This document shows, piece after piece, positions 39,136 to 51,357 of a stretch of DNA of 64,000 nucleotides. Source of the stretch: Acridotheres tristis. Its lineage: Eukaryota; Chordata; Aves; Passeriformes; Sturnidae. The position numbers and the translations under genes were made by a program. The notes beneath the pieces are model-generated. The model made no database searches. It was given only the letters and a program-made list of their open reading frames with translations, and had not been told where the DNA came from. Numbering within the stretch: the stretch's first letter is position 1; the number at the start of each line of letters is the position of its first letter. The stretch lies in the NCBI GenBank assembly GCA_037013685.1, contig CM072894.1:29883529-29947528 (forward strand), in the 5' to 3' direction.

Positions 39136-42100
39136 AATCATTGAAATTATTTTTCCTGTAGTTAGTGATATTTTACTACATATTTTGCTCAGAGAACACT
39201 GAGAAACGAGAAAAAGCTTTCAGCAGGACCGATACACGTTTAGAGAACACCAGATTATTTGTGGCTGAACTTTCCATTGTGGAAAGCCTGCTGAAAGCAA
39301 ATGAGTTACAGTAGGAGAGGGCAGTGTCTGCTTTATGCCATCAGGATTCCAAGCAGCAACTTCTTGCTCTCCAAAAAACCAGATTAACATTCACACAACC
39401 AGCTCCTATTCCTCATTTCCTTTTAATGGGCTTTAAGACACATGACCTTACTGGGACTGCAGTGCAAAGAGAATAGAATCAGTATCTAATGTGCTGATCA
39501 CAAAACAATAAAAAAGATATATTCCTTTCTTATCTTTGTATTGCAAGATGTTCAGCACCCCGTTAGTAAAACCTGTGAGGGAGTTAATAAGATTAAATTA
39601 GGAGCAGCATGACTACTGCCAAAGGCAAAGCACAGCTGCTGGATGAAACTTCCATCCATTTTGCAATTTATGTGCTAAATAAATTAATAATGTTAATGGT
39701 ATCAATAACACTATGGTGAAATTAAAATTTCTCTAAAATTCTGTTATCATTCACATCAAATGTTCCCCCTTTGCCTTTTCAGTCTAACTCCATGTGTCCT
39801 CCAGCATAGGAACTGCTGCTAAATGGGATTGAACAGCTAAATATGGCACAGCCATGGTTGGGTTTCATGTAATTGGTTCCTTGGGTGCGTGAGAAGTGAA
39901 GAGAGAGATCTGCAGCATTGAACTCTGAGCCACAGAGGAACATGAAACCACTGGATAACACCTATGCTGTGAGTGAAGAGCTTGAAAAAACACACTCTAT
40001 ACCAATAAGTGACAGCCTCTGCACATTTATGAAAATAATACTGAATAAAGGCTGGAATTCTGCTGATTTCATGCCGTGGCAACAAACACAGTGAGACCTC
40101 AGACTATGCACTGATACCAAAGCTCAGCTCACTTTGGGATATACACCAGAAATGCTTCACTCCATGCACCAGTGAAGTGGCACCTTTTGCTCTGGGAGCT
40201 CTAGTATTTAACTGGTATTTTCCTGGTGTTAACTTAGTAAATTAAGCCACATGAGTTAATGACTGATTTCATATTGATTATGTCTGAGATAGAGAGAGCA
40301 ATGGGGACTTCTCATTTTAAACAGTATGACACAACATGTTCTTCAACTGGGTTCAGAGCAAACTCTTAGAAACAATCAACTGAAGAGTCTGTAATACTGA
40401 GATGATGGATTGCTACCCATTTATAAATCCTATTATTTCTACCCAATTCTGGAAGCAAAATAAATAGACGTAAATTTTGTCACTCCTGATGTCTAAATCT
40501 TTCTTTAGTCTTGCATAGTTTTGGCACTTTTGATGAAATATCTGTATATAATTGCAGAGTTAATTTAAGATAGAACTTGATGCATTTGAGCACTGAAGTT
40601 ATATGACAAGGTCATAATTTTGAAAAACATCATATTGATTTGTTTCAATCAGCATTGATTATTTCTCATGATTGATAAGAACCACTGCATATCATTGGTA
40701 GTAATTTATGGTTAACATTAATACTTTGGGGTATGAAATATTGCCAGCCATAACAAATATATGCTGCCAAACCAAAATAAATATAAAGGCGAGACATTTT
40801 GAGATACGTAATTTATCTGTAAGAAAAAAGGCTGTCAAGGAAGCCTAAACAAAAAAAGCACCTCTAGAAAATCTGTTAGAGCCTCAACTACTCACATAGA
40901 ATTTTTCAATAAGATTAATTATCTCAAGAAAAAGACATCCACTGCAGAATGTAAATTAAATCACAATCAATTAAATTCTATTCATATAACCAAGAGTAAT
41001 GTGATACAAACCACAGTTCAGAATAAATGCAGAAACTTCTTTTTCTACTCCTACATCAACAGCTGATAGACCATCATTTGGATATGCAACTCAATCAGTT
41101 TTGAATATATAATAACTTCAGATGAGTGAATTATTCAAGAAAGAATGTTCTGCATTGCCACTTCTGAAAGCCTCACACATCACTGTCATTTGAAATTCTA
41201 TTAGTTACACTATCACGTAAAATATGTTTCTTGAGTCTTGTATGAGATGACTTACGACAAAAATTTATAGGTCTTTTTTTTCTGGCTTATTCACCTGCAG
41301 CATTAAAAAACAAGAATGACTGCACTGAAATCATTGTTATATGACAGTCAAACTGGTAAATCTCAGGCCTCAAGCATAATATATGCATTTTTTTTGTATT
41401 TATACACAGGTATGTGCACATCCTTTTCAAGCATATGCTCACACTCAAATTCAGTGTGATCAAAATTTGGACTTCATGGGTATTTGGGAATTTGTAGAAA
41501 CTTCTCTTTTCCTGAAATGATTTGCAGGCAGCTTTAGAGTGTGCATGTGTATTTTGATCTGGACAAGTGTATGCAGAAACAGAAGATATAAATTCTGACA
41601 GCACAACCAGAACTTTATCTCCATGGAAATATGAGACTGGTGAAGGTGCTTGCCTCTGGTCAATGCAGCTCAGAATACAAATCTGCCTTAGAAACATATG
41701 CATTTAAGTATTTTAATATGCCTGACACTTTAGACAGTCTGATCTCTTTCCAGGGTCCTATGGATTACTCATATCCCACATAAAAGGCATCATCTCTAGG
41801 GAATTTGGATTGAATGTCTCCACACATACTGAAAATTGTTAACTGAAAACAGAATATATTTTCAAACACTGATTCTTAAAGACAAAGCTGCATCGTCTTC
41901 TCAGAGTGTTCTGAGATGGTTTAATTGCTCTTTGAGACACTGTGGAAGAAAGAATCAAATCAAGACTTGGTTTTATTTTAAGTTTTTCCACGTTGAGTCA
42001 CATACTGCATTTATTGAAACAGATTGCAAAAGAGAAAATTGCCAAATGCAGAAAAAACACCACCTTGTTTTGAAGAGACACACTTCTATGTGTTGTGACA

Positions 42101-42429
42101 AAAATATGCATAAACTGATTGATGTGAAATAGGATGCAAAAACAAAAAAAAAGGTTAAAAAACTATTGAGAAAATATTTTCTAAATTAACATTCCATATA
42201 AATGAAATGCCTAGGTTCTGAGCACAAAACTAAACAGAACTGAAGGTGCCCTGAGATGATGAGGATACAAAAGGAAATCAAAGCATGTGATGAGTCAATT
42301 TTGAAGACTATAGAGAGAACTCAATACGTCTTTTTCTTCTCCAGACAATCTGACTCACTGAGGCAGCAGGCAGGAAGCAGATACCGGATGCTCATCTGCT
42401 GTTTGCTTACAAATTGCATGAGGAGATGA

Positions 42430-42840
42430 AAAGACCCCGTGGAGCTGGAGAAAGGAGAAGCAATGAGATAAATGGCCTGTGGGTCTGAAGAAATGCAAAG
42501 GGAAAATGGGAAAGAAAGCTGGGCTGGGGGAAGCAGATGGCTAAACCAGCAAGCATGCAAGATGAAAGAAGGAAGACAAAAAGAAAGGGCTAAAAATATC
42601 AAGATAGGAAAAAGGAGAAATAATAAAAAGAAAGACAAATCCAGAACAAAGCAGAGCTGAGATCCTTAAAGGGCTGGAAGTGAAGAGGATCAGATGAAAG
42701 GAGAACAGGCAGCAGGGAGGGAGAGCAGTAAGCAGAGCTGCAGAGTGTGGGCAGGGTGGCTGGAACACACAGGCTCAGGGAAATGATGAATGAATTCAGG
42801 CAGAACAGAATGCACCTAGAGCCTTTCTCTTCTGGAGGAT
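42430..42840 (+). repeat. Purine-rich block (A/G-biased plus strand)
   Basis: Roughly four fifths of the plus-strand bases are A or G over about 400 bp, with stretches such as AAAGAAGGAAGACAAAAAG. The complementary pyrimidine strand rarely forms stop codons, which explains several overlapping open frames there. It is not a recognised repeat family. Confidence 0.65.
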
Positions 42841-45410
42841 CGAAGACATGAATGGAAAAAGGTTTTCTAAGCAACCTGACAGTTCAGTACCTGTACATGT
42901 ACAAGGCCTTTCACTGCCTTGATTACCATCATCATTAATTGTAGTGTGGATATGACACGGAACAGCAGGAAGGCAGTGGGTGTTTCTCGTTATAAGTCAT
43001 CATCTCTCCCAGTCCCTCACTGTGACATCAAGACACCTTTAATGGTAACTCTGGGTGTTGGAGAGTCCAAGGAATCTTTGTAGGCTACTGGCAGGGCTTT
43101 TTAAGAGCAATAAACTTCTTACTTAGCCTTTTATAGAGTTTTTATGAGAAAATGACTGTTTCTCTTTGAGTAGTTATCTGCCTGTAGGTTGAGCTATGAA
43201 CAGCTTTCACAATTACTTTTGAAATCCATATGTTTGAAGTGCTATTGTACTGCAATCAAACCTTTATGATTGCAGGCAACCAACATAACCAGGATTCCTT
43301 CCCTCCAAGACTTTCTCTAGAAACCCTGTTTAAACTCTTCAAATAATTTGAACACTGCAATTTAGATTTCTCCCCTTCTCACATCAGTTCTGCACTGCAG
43401 TGTGAACTCCACTATCTTCATGTTTTAAATACAGCATGAAAAGAAAATCTTTTCCATAGGAGTAAGTTCAGCAAGTATCGCTACAGCTAAATTTAATCTT
43501 TAAACTTCCTTTTTGGTCATGCCCTATTCATCTCCCACCTCTCCATGATTTCTTTGGTGCTGCTGGCCCTGCTAACAGACTTACACTGTTCCCCTTCTGT
43601 TCCACTACCCCGTCACAAAACTGAGCAAAATACCACCTCCAGGTGCAGTTCCCAACAATGGAGCTCACAGCCAGTTTTCCTCTCCAGCACTTCCCATTAG
43701 CAAGCCATGATGCTGCTTGCAGCCAACTAGGTCTACCTTCACTAATTTTCTGGTATTGTGCCATATTTCTGTACTGGTCTCTGCTGTGGCCGTTTTATGA
43801 TATTGCAGTCCCTTTGATGGTGGTGTCATGAAGTAGACTCCTGTAGCAAGTAAAAGACCTCTTCATGATGAAGTGATTAAAAGGTCATGATAAGAGAGCT
43901 ATTCATTTAGTACAAGGGAGTACTTCATGGTGATCTCAAAGAAGCTGTAACAAAGTGATGAATACCTCACACCAAACTCGTCTCTCCAGGAATCATCTAA
44001 TCTGGTGCTATATTTGCAGACAATAAATAGAATTATAAAGGCTAAATTTGTGCAGGTGGTTGACTGCCTTCACTGGAACATTAATTTATTGCCTAAGACC
44101 CCAGGCTAAACCTTTCATTCTGAAATACCCAAAAAGACTTGTCCTTACTTAAAAAGAACACAAAAATTGGATGATAAAGGGGAACATCTTAATATTTCTC
44201 TAAAAAGTGGACTCAACCATTTGATCTGTTAGGTCTGTCACACTATCAGCATTCCTCATAGCCTGAGATGGAAGCTTGGTTTAAAGAGTGATGTGCAACA
44301 AAGAAAGCTTGAAACATTTCTCTGGGACAGTTACATAAAGGTCTAGTCTTTGCCACCTACTTCAAGGTATTTCAACTCTATGTCTGTATTTTAAAAGATC
44401 TTTCATTCTATCTGTGCCAAAGTAACTGCTAACTCATTTACGGAAATTCACTTATCCAACACTCTTTTCAGCACTGTTGAGAAATGCCAACGCCAGCAGA
44501 TTTATCTGCTTCCCTGACTGTCCTGTTGGCCTAGTCAGACAACGTTCTTTGTGATCAAGGAGCCAGGAGTGGGGCCAATGCCTCCTCTGTGAGAGAGACG
44601 GGATGGTTTCCTCATGCATAGTGCAGATGGGAGATAGCCACGAGAAAAGGACTGTGAGACAGGACAGTTAAAATATTTGAAAAACACACAGCCTGTTTTT
44701 ATCTTTGGACATTTACTCTGGGATAAAGCCACTGGATTAATGTTTTACTTCTTAAGAGTCAAACAGTGCCAACCATCCCCATTGATATCCACTTGCACGG
44801 TGGATTCAATTATACTGTACAGTGGTGTTTCAAGTGAATGAAAACTCTGCCTTAGCATTTTTGAAGCAATGACCTGAGTCAGGCTGACCCTTTTCCTTCA
44901 GGCTAAGTAATTTTATGTTGATAGAAAGGCACAGGCTTCCCATGAAGGTACTTGTTTAATGAAAAGTAGCAATTCAAGATTCCAGTGATGAAGGAGGTAG
45001 TTTGATACTTCACTGCCTTATTTCTGTTTTGTAGGGGGAAGTGACTCATAGAGTGGGTGGTTGGGGAGGTTCTTTCCATTCAATTTTTTAGACTCTATTT
45101 CATCCTTCTAATCTGTAGAATGTTCTTACAAAACTTGTGCTCTATTTTTAAAATAATGAACTACTTTTGTTCTTATGTTGAATATTTCCCAGAGAACTAT
45201 TTTGTGCTTTGATTGTACATAATACATTGCCATAGGATATATCAACCACTTGTTGAGTTGAATCAGATATTACTTCCTATTTAAGAATGCAAAACTGTTC
45301 CAGCTTCACTGCATCAAGTTAAGGACTCAGACCACTATGTTGGCTAAAAGTTAATTTTCAAAACCTCCAGACAGAGCACATGTACATTTTCTCAGCTTTT
45401 ATTGTGATTT

Positions 45411-45425
45411 AAAAAAAAAAAAAAA
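45411..45425 (+). repeat. A15 homopolymer
   Basis: A run of 15 A is followed by a 9-bp-arm hairpin: GAAAGTTAG at 45430-45438 and CTAACTTTC at 45445-45453. Confidence 0.8.
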
Positions 45426-45980
45426 GTGAGAAAGTTAGTTATTTCTAACTTTCAGGGAAATAATAATTAAAAAAAGTTAGATAAACAAATCAGATATTTC
45501 TGTGATTTATTACACAGAACATTGATTTTGCAATGGTTTTTCTGGTCAACAGGCTTTATTTCCAATATATTTTTAGTTGTACCTACTGAGTTGAACATGA
45601 CCATGAATGTGACCTTCAGAAGGACATTTTTCTTTTGAGAAAGTCTGATCCAGTGAATAAAATTATGTTTAAAAAAAACCCCCTCTACCTATGAACTTTG
45701 TGAAAGGAAAATACTCTCGACAGAAGGTATCATCTATTAGGAAAATCTAGGTATTGATAAAAACAGATTACTGCCTAAACCTGTTGTCCACTCCTACCTT
45801 AGATCTGGATGTATCTGAAAAGAGTTGGCTAGGAAAATACATCTATGATGGAAATCTTTTTATTGATCTCTGTAAACTTTGTTTAGCTCATTAATGTGTG
45901 ATTTGTATCCAGAAACAACTAAGTAGTCAATTTAAATATGAACTGCTACTAACTTGACATATATGCTCACAATATCTAAT

Positions 45981-46012
<32 letters not shown>
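45981..46012 (+). repeat. TA dinucleotide microsatellite
   Basis: This is an interrupted (TA)n tract with TACATA interruptions, inside a 162-bp block flanked by identical 14-bp repeats. Confidence 0.85.
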
Positions 46013-46018
<6 letters not shown>

Positions 46019-46917
46019 TTAAGCAAAGATCAAACTGCAGATTTTCAATTATTTGCACTATGAAACCCTACAGTTATTTGTTCATGGACATGAACTAAGT
46101 AGTCAACAGCCCATGAGTGTATAAATTGAACAGATTATTCCAGGCTGTAGCTCTCTTGCAGGGACAACAATAACACTAAGGTTTTCTCGTGGCCATATTT
46201 GACACAATTTTAGTGCTTTGTCTGCAAAAGCATATGTGGGGAATAGAATCCTAAGCTTTCTAAAGATGGATGCATTCAGATGAAGTCAATGAGATACCAA
46301 AAAGTCAACGAGATGCACAGCTCCAGCATGATTCTTAAGGACCATCTCTGGTGCTGCATCTTTAGCCATTCAAATACCTCTATAAGTGTGACATATAAAA
46401 CCACAGAAACTGTTATCATTACCCTTTCCATGTGCACTAAAGCCATTCTAACCAAAACAATAAAATTGAAGAGATTTTACATCAAATACCTGATACAAAG
46501 TGCTTATATTCCTCTCACATACTCAAGTGCAGCAAATTCCTTTATATAACACTTATTTGATATTTAAGTCATCTTCTTTGTAATTCAGTGTGAAGAATTA
46601 AATGATTAAATCTCAAATGATTATGTACATAATGAGTAAAAACAGGTCAATTATTTTTTAATTTAAGTAAGTGGGAGTTATAAAATTGTTTAAGCACCTT
46701 TAATATGAGGAACTACCTAGTCAAATTCACATTTGTGTTCTTTTAAAAATAATATTGACTTGAACCAAATTGAGCTGCTTAGATTTTTAACTAAGCAGTG
46801 GCTATTTGATTATAATCCACTGGCTAGATTCTCAGTTGTTGTAATGATTTCTATCCTCTGTTCACTGCTGCCCTATGTTCACTCTGAACATCTAAATGCC
46901 CTTATGAAATATTTTTG

Positions 46918-46985
46918 GTTTTTTGCTTTTTGTTGAGGGTTTTTCTGGTTTTTGGGGGTTTTCTTTTGTGTTTTGTTTTTTTTAA
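46918..46985 (+). repeat. G/T-rich low-complexity tract
   Basis: The plus strand is nearly all G and T, with T runs broken by G3-G5 and only a few C or A. It resembles in reverse the A/C tract at 33310-33432. Confidence 0.7.
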
Positions 46986-49959
46986 TGTGTTTTATTTGTC
47001 ATAAGAGATGCACGATAGGTCACATTTTCAAGAGAGAACAGCCCTTTGATATGTATACTGACCATCAAGTTCCCTGAAAACTCCTCTTCCCTTACAGAAA
47101 TTTATCACCAATTTAGCAAAATCATTAAAGAATTTCTCTTAGTAATAATGGCGCTGCAGTTTGAATGACTCTTACTCAACACCCTTTAATTAAATTTTAC
47201 TTGTAAGAACTATAAATTCAATAAAGAAGCTAAGATTAAAAAAAAAAATACAGAGAATCATGTATGTTGATCCAGGATTCTTTCAAGGATAAGAACCCTG
47301 CATTAGATTATGCAAGCAGCAAAGTTCTGGAGATGTTGAGGAGGGATAGGATTCACAGTAAATCCACCCTCTCAGAGGGTGCAGGTGGAGTCTACTTTTG
47401 GTTATGTGCTCAAGACTGAGTGGTGTAACTGGTTTAACACTGAACTGAATCAGGGAAGATCCAGATCTTGAGGAAGTAACAAAGAATTTTGTGGTGCTCA
47501 GTGGTACAGAGCACAGATATCCTCACAAAGAGCCATTTCAGTCATCTATTTGACATGCATAGACTGCAGGTTTCCATTCAACAAATAAATGTTTTATAAA
47601 GGTTTGTGCAGTGACCTTAACTATGCACCATTCCCATTCCAGCTAATATTAAATGAACACAGTAATATATGGATTACAGGCAAATGCTTTGGGAATGACA
47701 TTAAATGTGACCCTGACAGTTAGCAGTTGTTAAAAAGCTGATCATTCTCTTCACTTTTTCAGTATTAAGAATAATGATCATCATTAAGAGCAACGCACCC
47801 CACAAGCACAGCACTACCAGGGTAATACAGGACACATCCAGACCTCTGTACCCTGCAACTGGTTTATAGGTAGGTGCAAGCTGTATGATTAATTGCATAT
47901 TCATTTAGTGGGTTGGGAATTTTTAGGGGCTATTAAGAACTTATTAGATATCACTTCTTTTTTCTCATACCTTTTTTCTTTTTTTTTGTTCCAATTAGGT
48001 CAGTGGTATCTGACAGCTAAGGCATATGTAACTAAATGCTACTGAGCTCTTTCTCTTAGCAGACACTTCTCTATCAGTACTTCAGAAGTAAAGTTAATCA
48101 GGCAGCTAATGATCTGCTTTGGTCGAAGAAATTTTAACTCTCTCATCATCCATTCCCATTATTAGCTGATGGAGCTCCCCACAGATGACTGCTCTCTTTA
48201 CTGCTCAACTCTGGTGGAGCTGACCTAACTGGACTCAAACCTGGGATCCTATCACTACTTCTATCCTTGCATTTTCCATTATTCCCAAGCAGGCCCTTCT
48301 AAAGCTCCGTTTGGATTTCTGGCATAGCTCCTGGCTGGCTGAATCTCACCAGCCATCATTAGCTGTAGCATGTAACACTGAAATTCCCTGGCATTCCCAC
48401 TACAGCTGATCTGAGCACAGAATTTCTGGAGCAATCACACAGCTGGTGACTGCAGCTCTGCAGCACAAAGATGAGATAAAGACACTGCAATGCTTTGTAC
48501 AGCAAGGTTATCTGCTCTGCTCCACACTGATAATAACACATTTAATTCTTTAGCACCCTTCTCGAGTGTATTCATCACAAAGCAAAGAGGTGCATTATAT
48601 TCCATAAATACACTGTAGGAAATAAAGTGGTTTGAGAGTAGCCTGCTCTGTGCAGTGTCTTAGCAGCAAGTTATAAGTTAACTTTCTAACACTGACAAAT
48701 TATTCAGTTTCTACTTAAATAAGCATGCAATTAATTCTGAGTATTAAATTGCTGCGTGTAAACTGTCAAAAAATCTTTTTTTGGAAAAAAAACCCTAAAA
48801 CCTGAAACTTGACATTCTTGAGTGGACTTCTCTTGTGCAACTTCATTTTAAAAATTTTTGAGTAATATAAAATTAGAGCCAGCCAAAACCAATCCTGAAT
48901 TCTATATTCTATCTATACAGCAAATGATGTATGTTATTTTTCAGTTGGAAAGACACCAAAAAATTAATCACTTTAATTACAGAATATTAGCTTCAAATTA
49001 AGTTTTCCACTAAGATCTGAAGGCAAACAGTGCCTACTTCATGATCTTTTAAATTACTTCTTCGAGCAATTTTTTTTTCCCTCTACTTACCTGATTTTAC
49101 CAATCATGTGGTTTTCTTCCACAGTATCATATTTGGCTTAATTTGTAATTCTTTAACATGCTAATGCAAGAGTGTTCCGTGTAATAAAGAAACAGGAGTT
49201 TTTCCACCCTGCCTGATAATGCAGAAGAGCTTATCAACATTCTGGTCATACTTAATGCAACCTAAACAGGTTTTGCAATCAATAGGAAAAGGGAATTTGT
49301 TAAGTCTCAAAGATGTGCATAAAGAGACTTTCTCTGTTATTGGATTATCCCCTGCACTGAAACAGACTGGGTAGAGGACTGCAATACTAAGCAGTCTAGG
49401 ATTTAGTATCCAAAATATTAATGCCTGATGCAAAAATGGGAGAAAAATCTGACGGAGTACCAGCCTCACCTCAAGACAGAATGAGTTGCCACTGAAGCAT
49501 AGAAAAGAAATGGGTTTAATTAGGTTACAAAAAAGTCCAAATATGGAAATTCTACACACTATCGAAAAATATTATTTTGGCTTTAACTATTATATGATTT
49601 AGAAAGGTTTCTCTTCATTCCAACCAAAATCTCTTTGGCTACAAATGATATAATCTTAATCTCCTACCATAAAATGGTATAAAAGAAAATCATCTCAATG
49701 TACACAGGAATCTGGTACATATTTGAAGTCTTGTATCACCAGCCTCCCCCTGTTGAGGCTAAGGAAACCCAGCTCTTTCTTGACCTAAATATTCTTTTCA
49801 AAACTTCACTATGTCTGACAGAAAATACGTGCTTAAACACTGAAGTGTGATACTTCTTTTTTTTTTTTCCTGAAGCGTAGGACATTACTTTTGTGTTCAT
49901 TTTTTCCCTGACCCATATCCCCATATATTTTTATACAATACTACTATTGTACACTGCCT

Positions 49960-50760
49960 ATTATGTATTTGTTTACTAGGTTTATTCCCTAGAAAGTATA
50001 AGATCTTGCAATTGTATCCATTGAATTGAAACCTGCATATACAAATAACTTCTCCCATTTTTTTCATATAGCTTTCAATTCTAATTTTGTTCCTGAGGCT
50101 GCTGGTAAGCCACTCTGATATCATCTGGTAATTTAAATAGATATATTCCCTTTTCTGTTATCTGAATTATCAAAATGCTGAATATTACTGGTCTCTGGAC
50201 AGAGCCCTATGAGATATAAATCCATCTTTTTTGACAGTGAACCATTTATTTGCCAGCATTTACTCCAAGCATAGAACTGCAATCTGCTTTTAATTATGGT
50301 GGTCCCATTTAGACCACATGTTTTCATCTCCCCCTGGTGACACCACTATGGCCACTCACTCCTTATCTACTCACTAGGCTTTCTGTACGATTGCAGAGAA
50401 ATTAAACTGATTTGTTATGATTTTAACTTTACAGACGGATGTTGGCAGTTACCTACTCTTTGTTAAATTCTAGATATTTTCAAGCAGTTTAACTCCTCTC
50501 TTAAAAAAAAAAATCAATCTTACTCCATTTCTCCACCAAAATTCCTGAGAAACTCCTATTTTCTCACTTTTGGGGGAAAACCACTCTGTCCTTTCCAGTT
50601 TTATAGATCTTGTCTATCTTCCATATGTCTTCAGAGATTAAAAACCGCCACAATTACTTTACCTCAGGTACTTCCCTGCAGCAATTTTTATCAGGGCCAG
50701 GAGGGCAATTCTAATCTTTTCTTTCTCTCTCCTAAACAGAGCATTTGTAAGGTTAACCAG
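49960..50760 (-). mobile_element. Old CR1/L3-like LINE fragment, antisense (reverse-transcriptase region)
   Basis: The plus strand follows, in order, the antisense of the amniote CR1-family ORF2 consensus as I recall it. Landmarks are GATATCATCTGGTAATTTAA (50117-50136), GCTGAATATTACTGGTCTCT and GACAGAGCCC (50177-50206), TTTGACAGTGAACCATTTAT (50231-50250), CATTTAGACCACATG, CTATCTACTCACTAGGC (50365-50381), TTCCATATGTCTTCAGAGAT (50619-50638), and TATCAGGGCCAGGAG near 50690. Order and spacing agree over about 700 bp, but identity is low, so this is an ancient copy with a destroyed frame. Boundaries are approximate. Confidence 0.6.
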
Positions 50761-51341
50761 GTCACAGCTAACCTTGCTTCTGAGGGGCAGAAGAGACAAC
50801 ACTTTAACCTTCACTGCTATAAGAGGTTCCTCCTCTCTCCAACACACAGATTGACTTTCCCCTTGTTTTTCCTTTCCTTTTTGCCGAAGCACTTTCTAAG
50901 GAATCTTTACCTTCACTCAGTCCCCCACAGGTGCCTGGTCCTGCATCCCATATGGCCATAACTACACCGACAGGAAACACAAACCAGCAGCAACCCCCTG
51001 CTTGCTCTTCCTTTCTGATGCTTCCAGTGAGTGCTGTGGGAGGGATGCCACAGTGCCAGCAGGGAAGTGAGGTGCTCTCCTGATCACCCAGCCCATCTGC
51101 ACTGCAATTCCTGCTCAGCTCTCACACCCCTGGCTCTGGTGTTTGACTGATTTTCTCTACTTGCTCTCATTATTCTCTCCCTGCACAAACTTCAGCATAA
51201 GGCATCTGTTTCTTTTTCTGATTCATACATTTTCTCCACACTTTCAGGCAGGCCCAGGCAAGAATAAAGGAGATGATGAAAACAGGCAACAGTCTAATTT
51301 CTAGCTATTGCTTAAGAAATGAAAAAAAAATATATATACAG

Positions 51342-51357
51342 AAAAAAAAAAAAAAAA
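51342..51357 (+). repeat. A16 homopolymer next to A9 and TATATATACA
   Basis: A9 at 51322-51330, a short TA run and A16 together make an A/T-rich microsatellite of about 36 bp. Confidence 0.8.

Noticed and set aside
41287..41703. 138-codon minus-strand frame
   Set aside because: It has no family resemblance. It ends at a CACCTGCAG-like sequence, but there is no coherent exon.
42321..42874. Overlapping minus-strand open frames rich in Leu, Ser, Pro and Phe
   Set aside because: They are caused by the purine-rich plus strand, which suppresses stop codons on the complement. They have no family resemblance.
45797..45830. 17-bp micro-exon-like unit between TTTTCAG and GTAGGA on the minus strand
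   Set aside because: The length is not a multiple of three and the residues match nothing in DPP10. It is likely chance.
49061..49150. Minus-strand donor CAG|GTAAGT at 49087-49095 with a short open stretch (KYDTVEENHMIGKI)
   Set aside because: It has no pyrimidine-rich acceptor upstream, and the residues do not match the DPP10 segment expected there.
49161..49559. 132-codon minus-strand frame with many Cys and Phe
   Set aside because: The composition is typical of random AT-rich DNA, and no domain or splice signal was seen.
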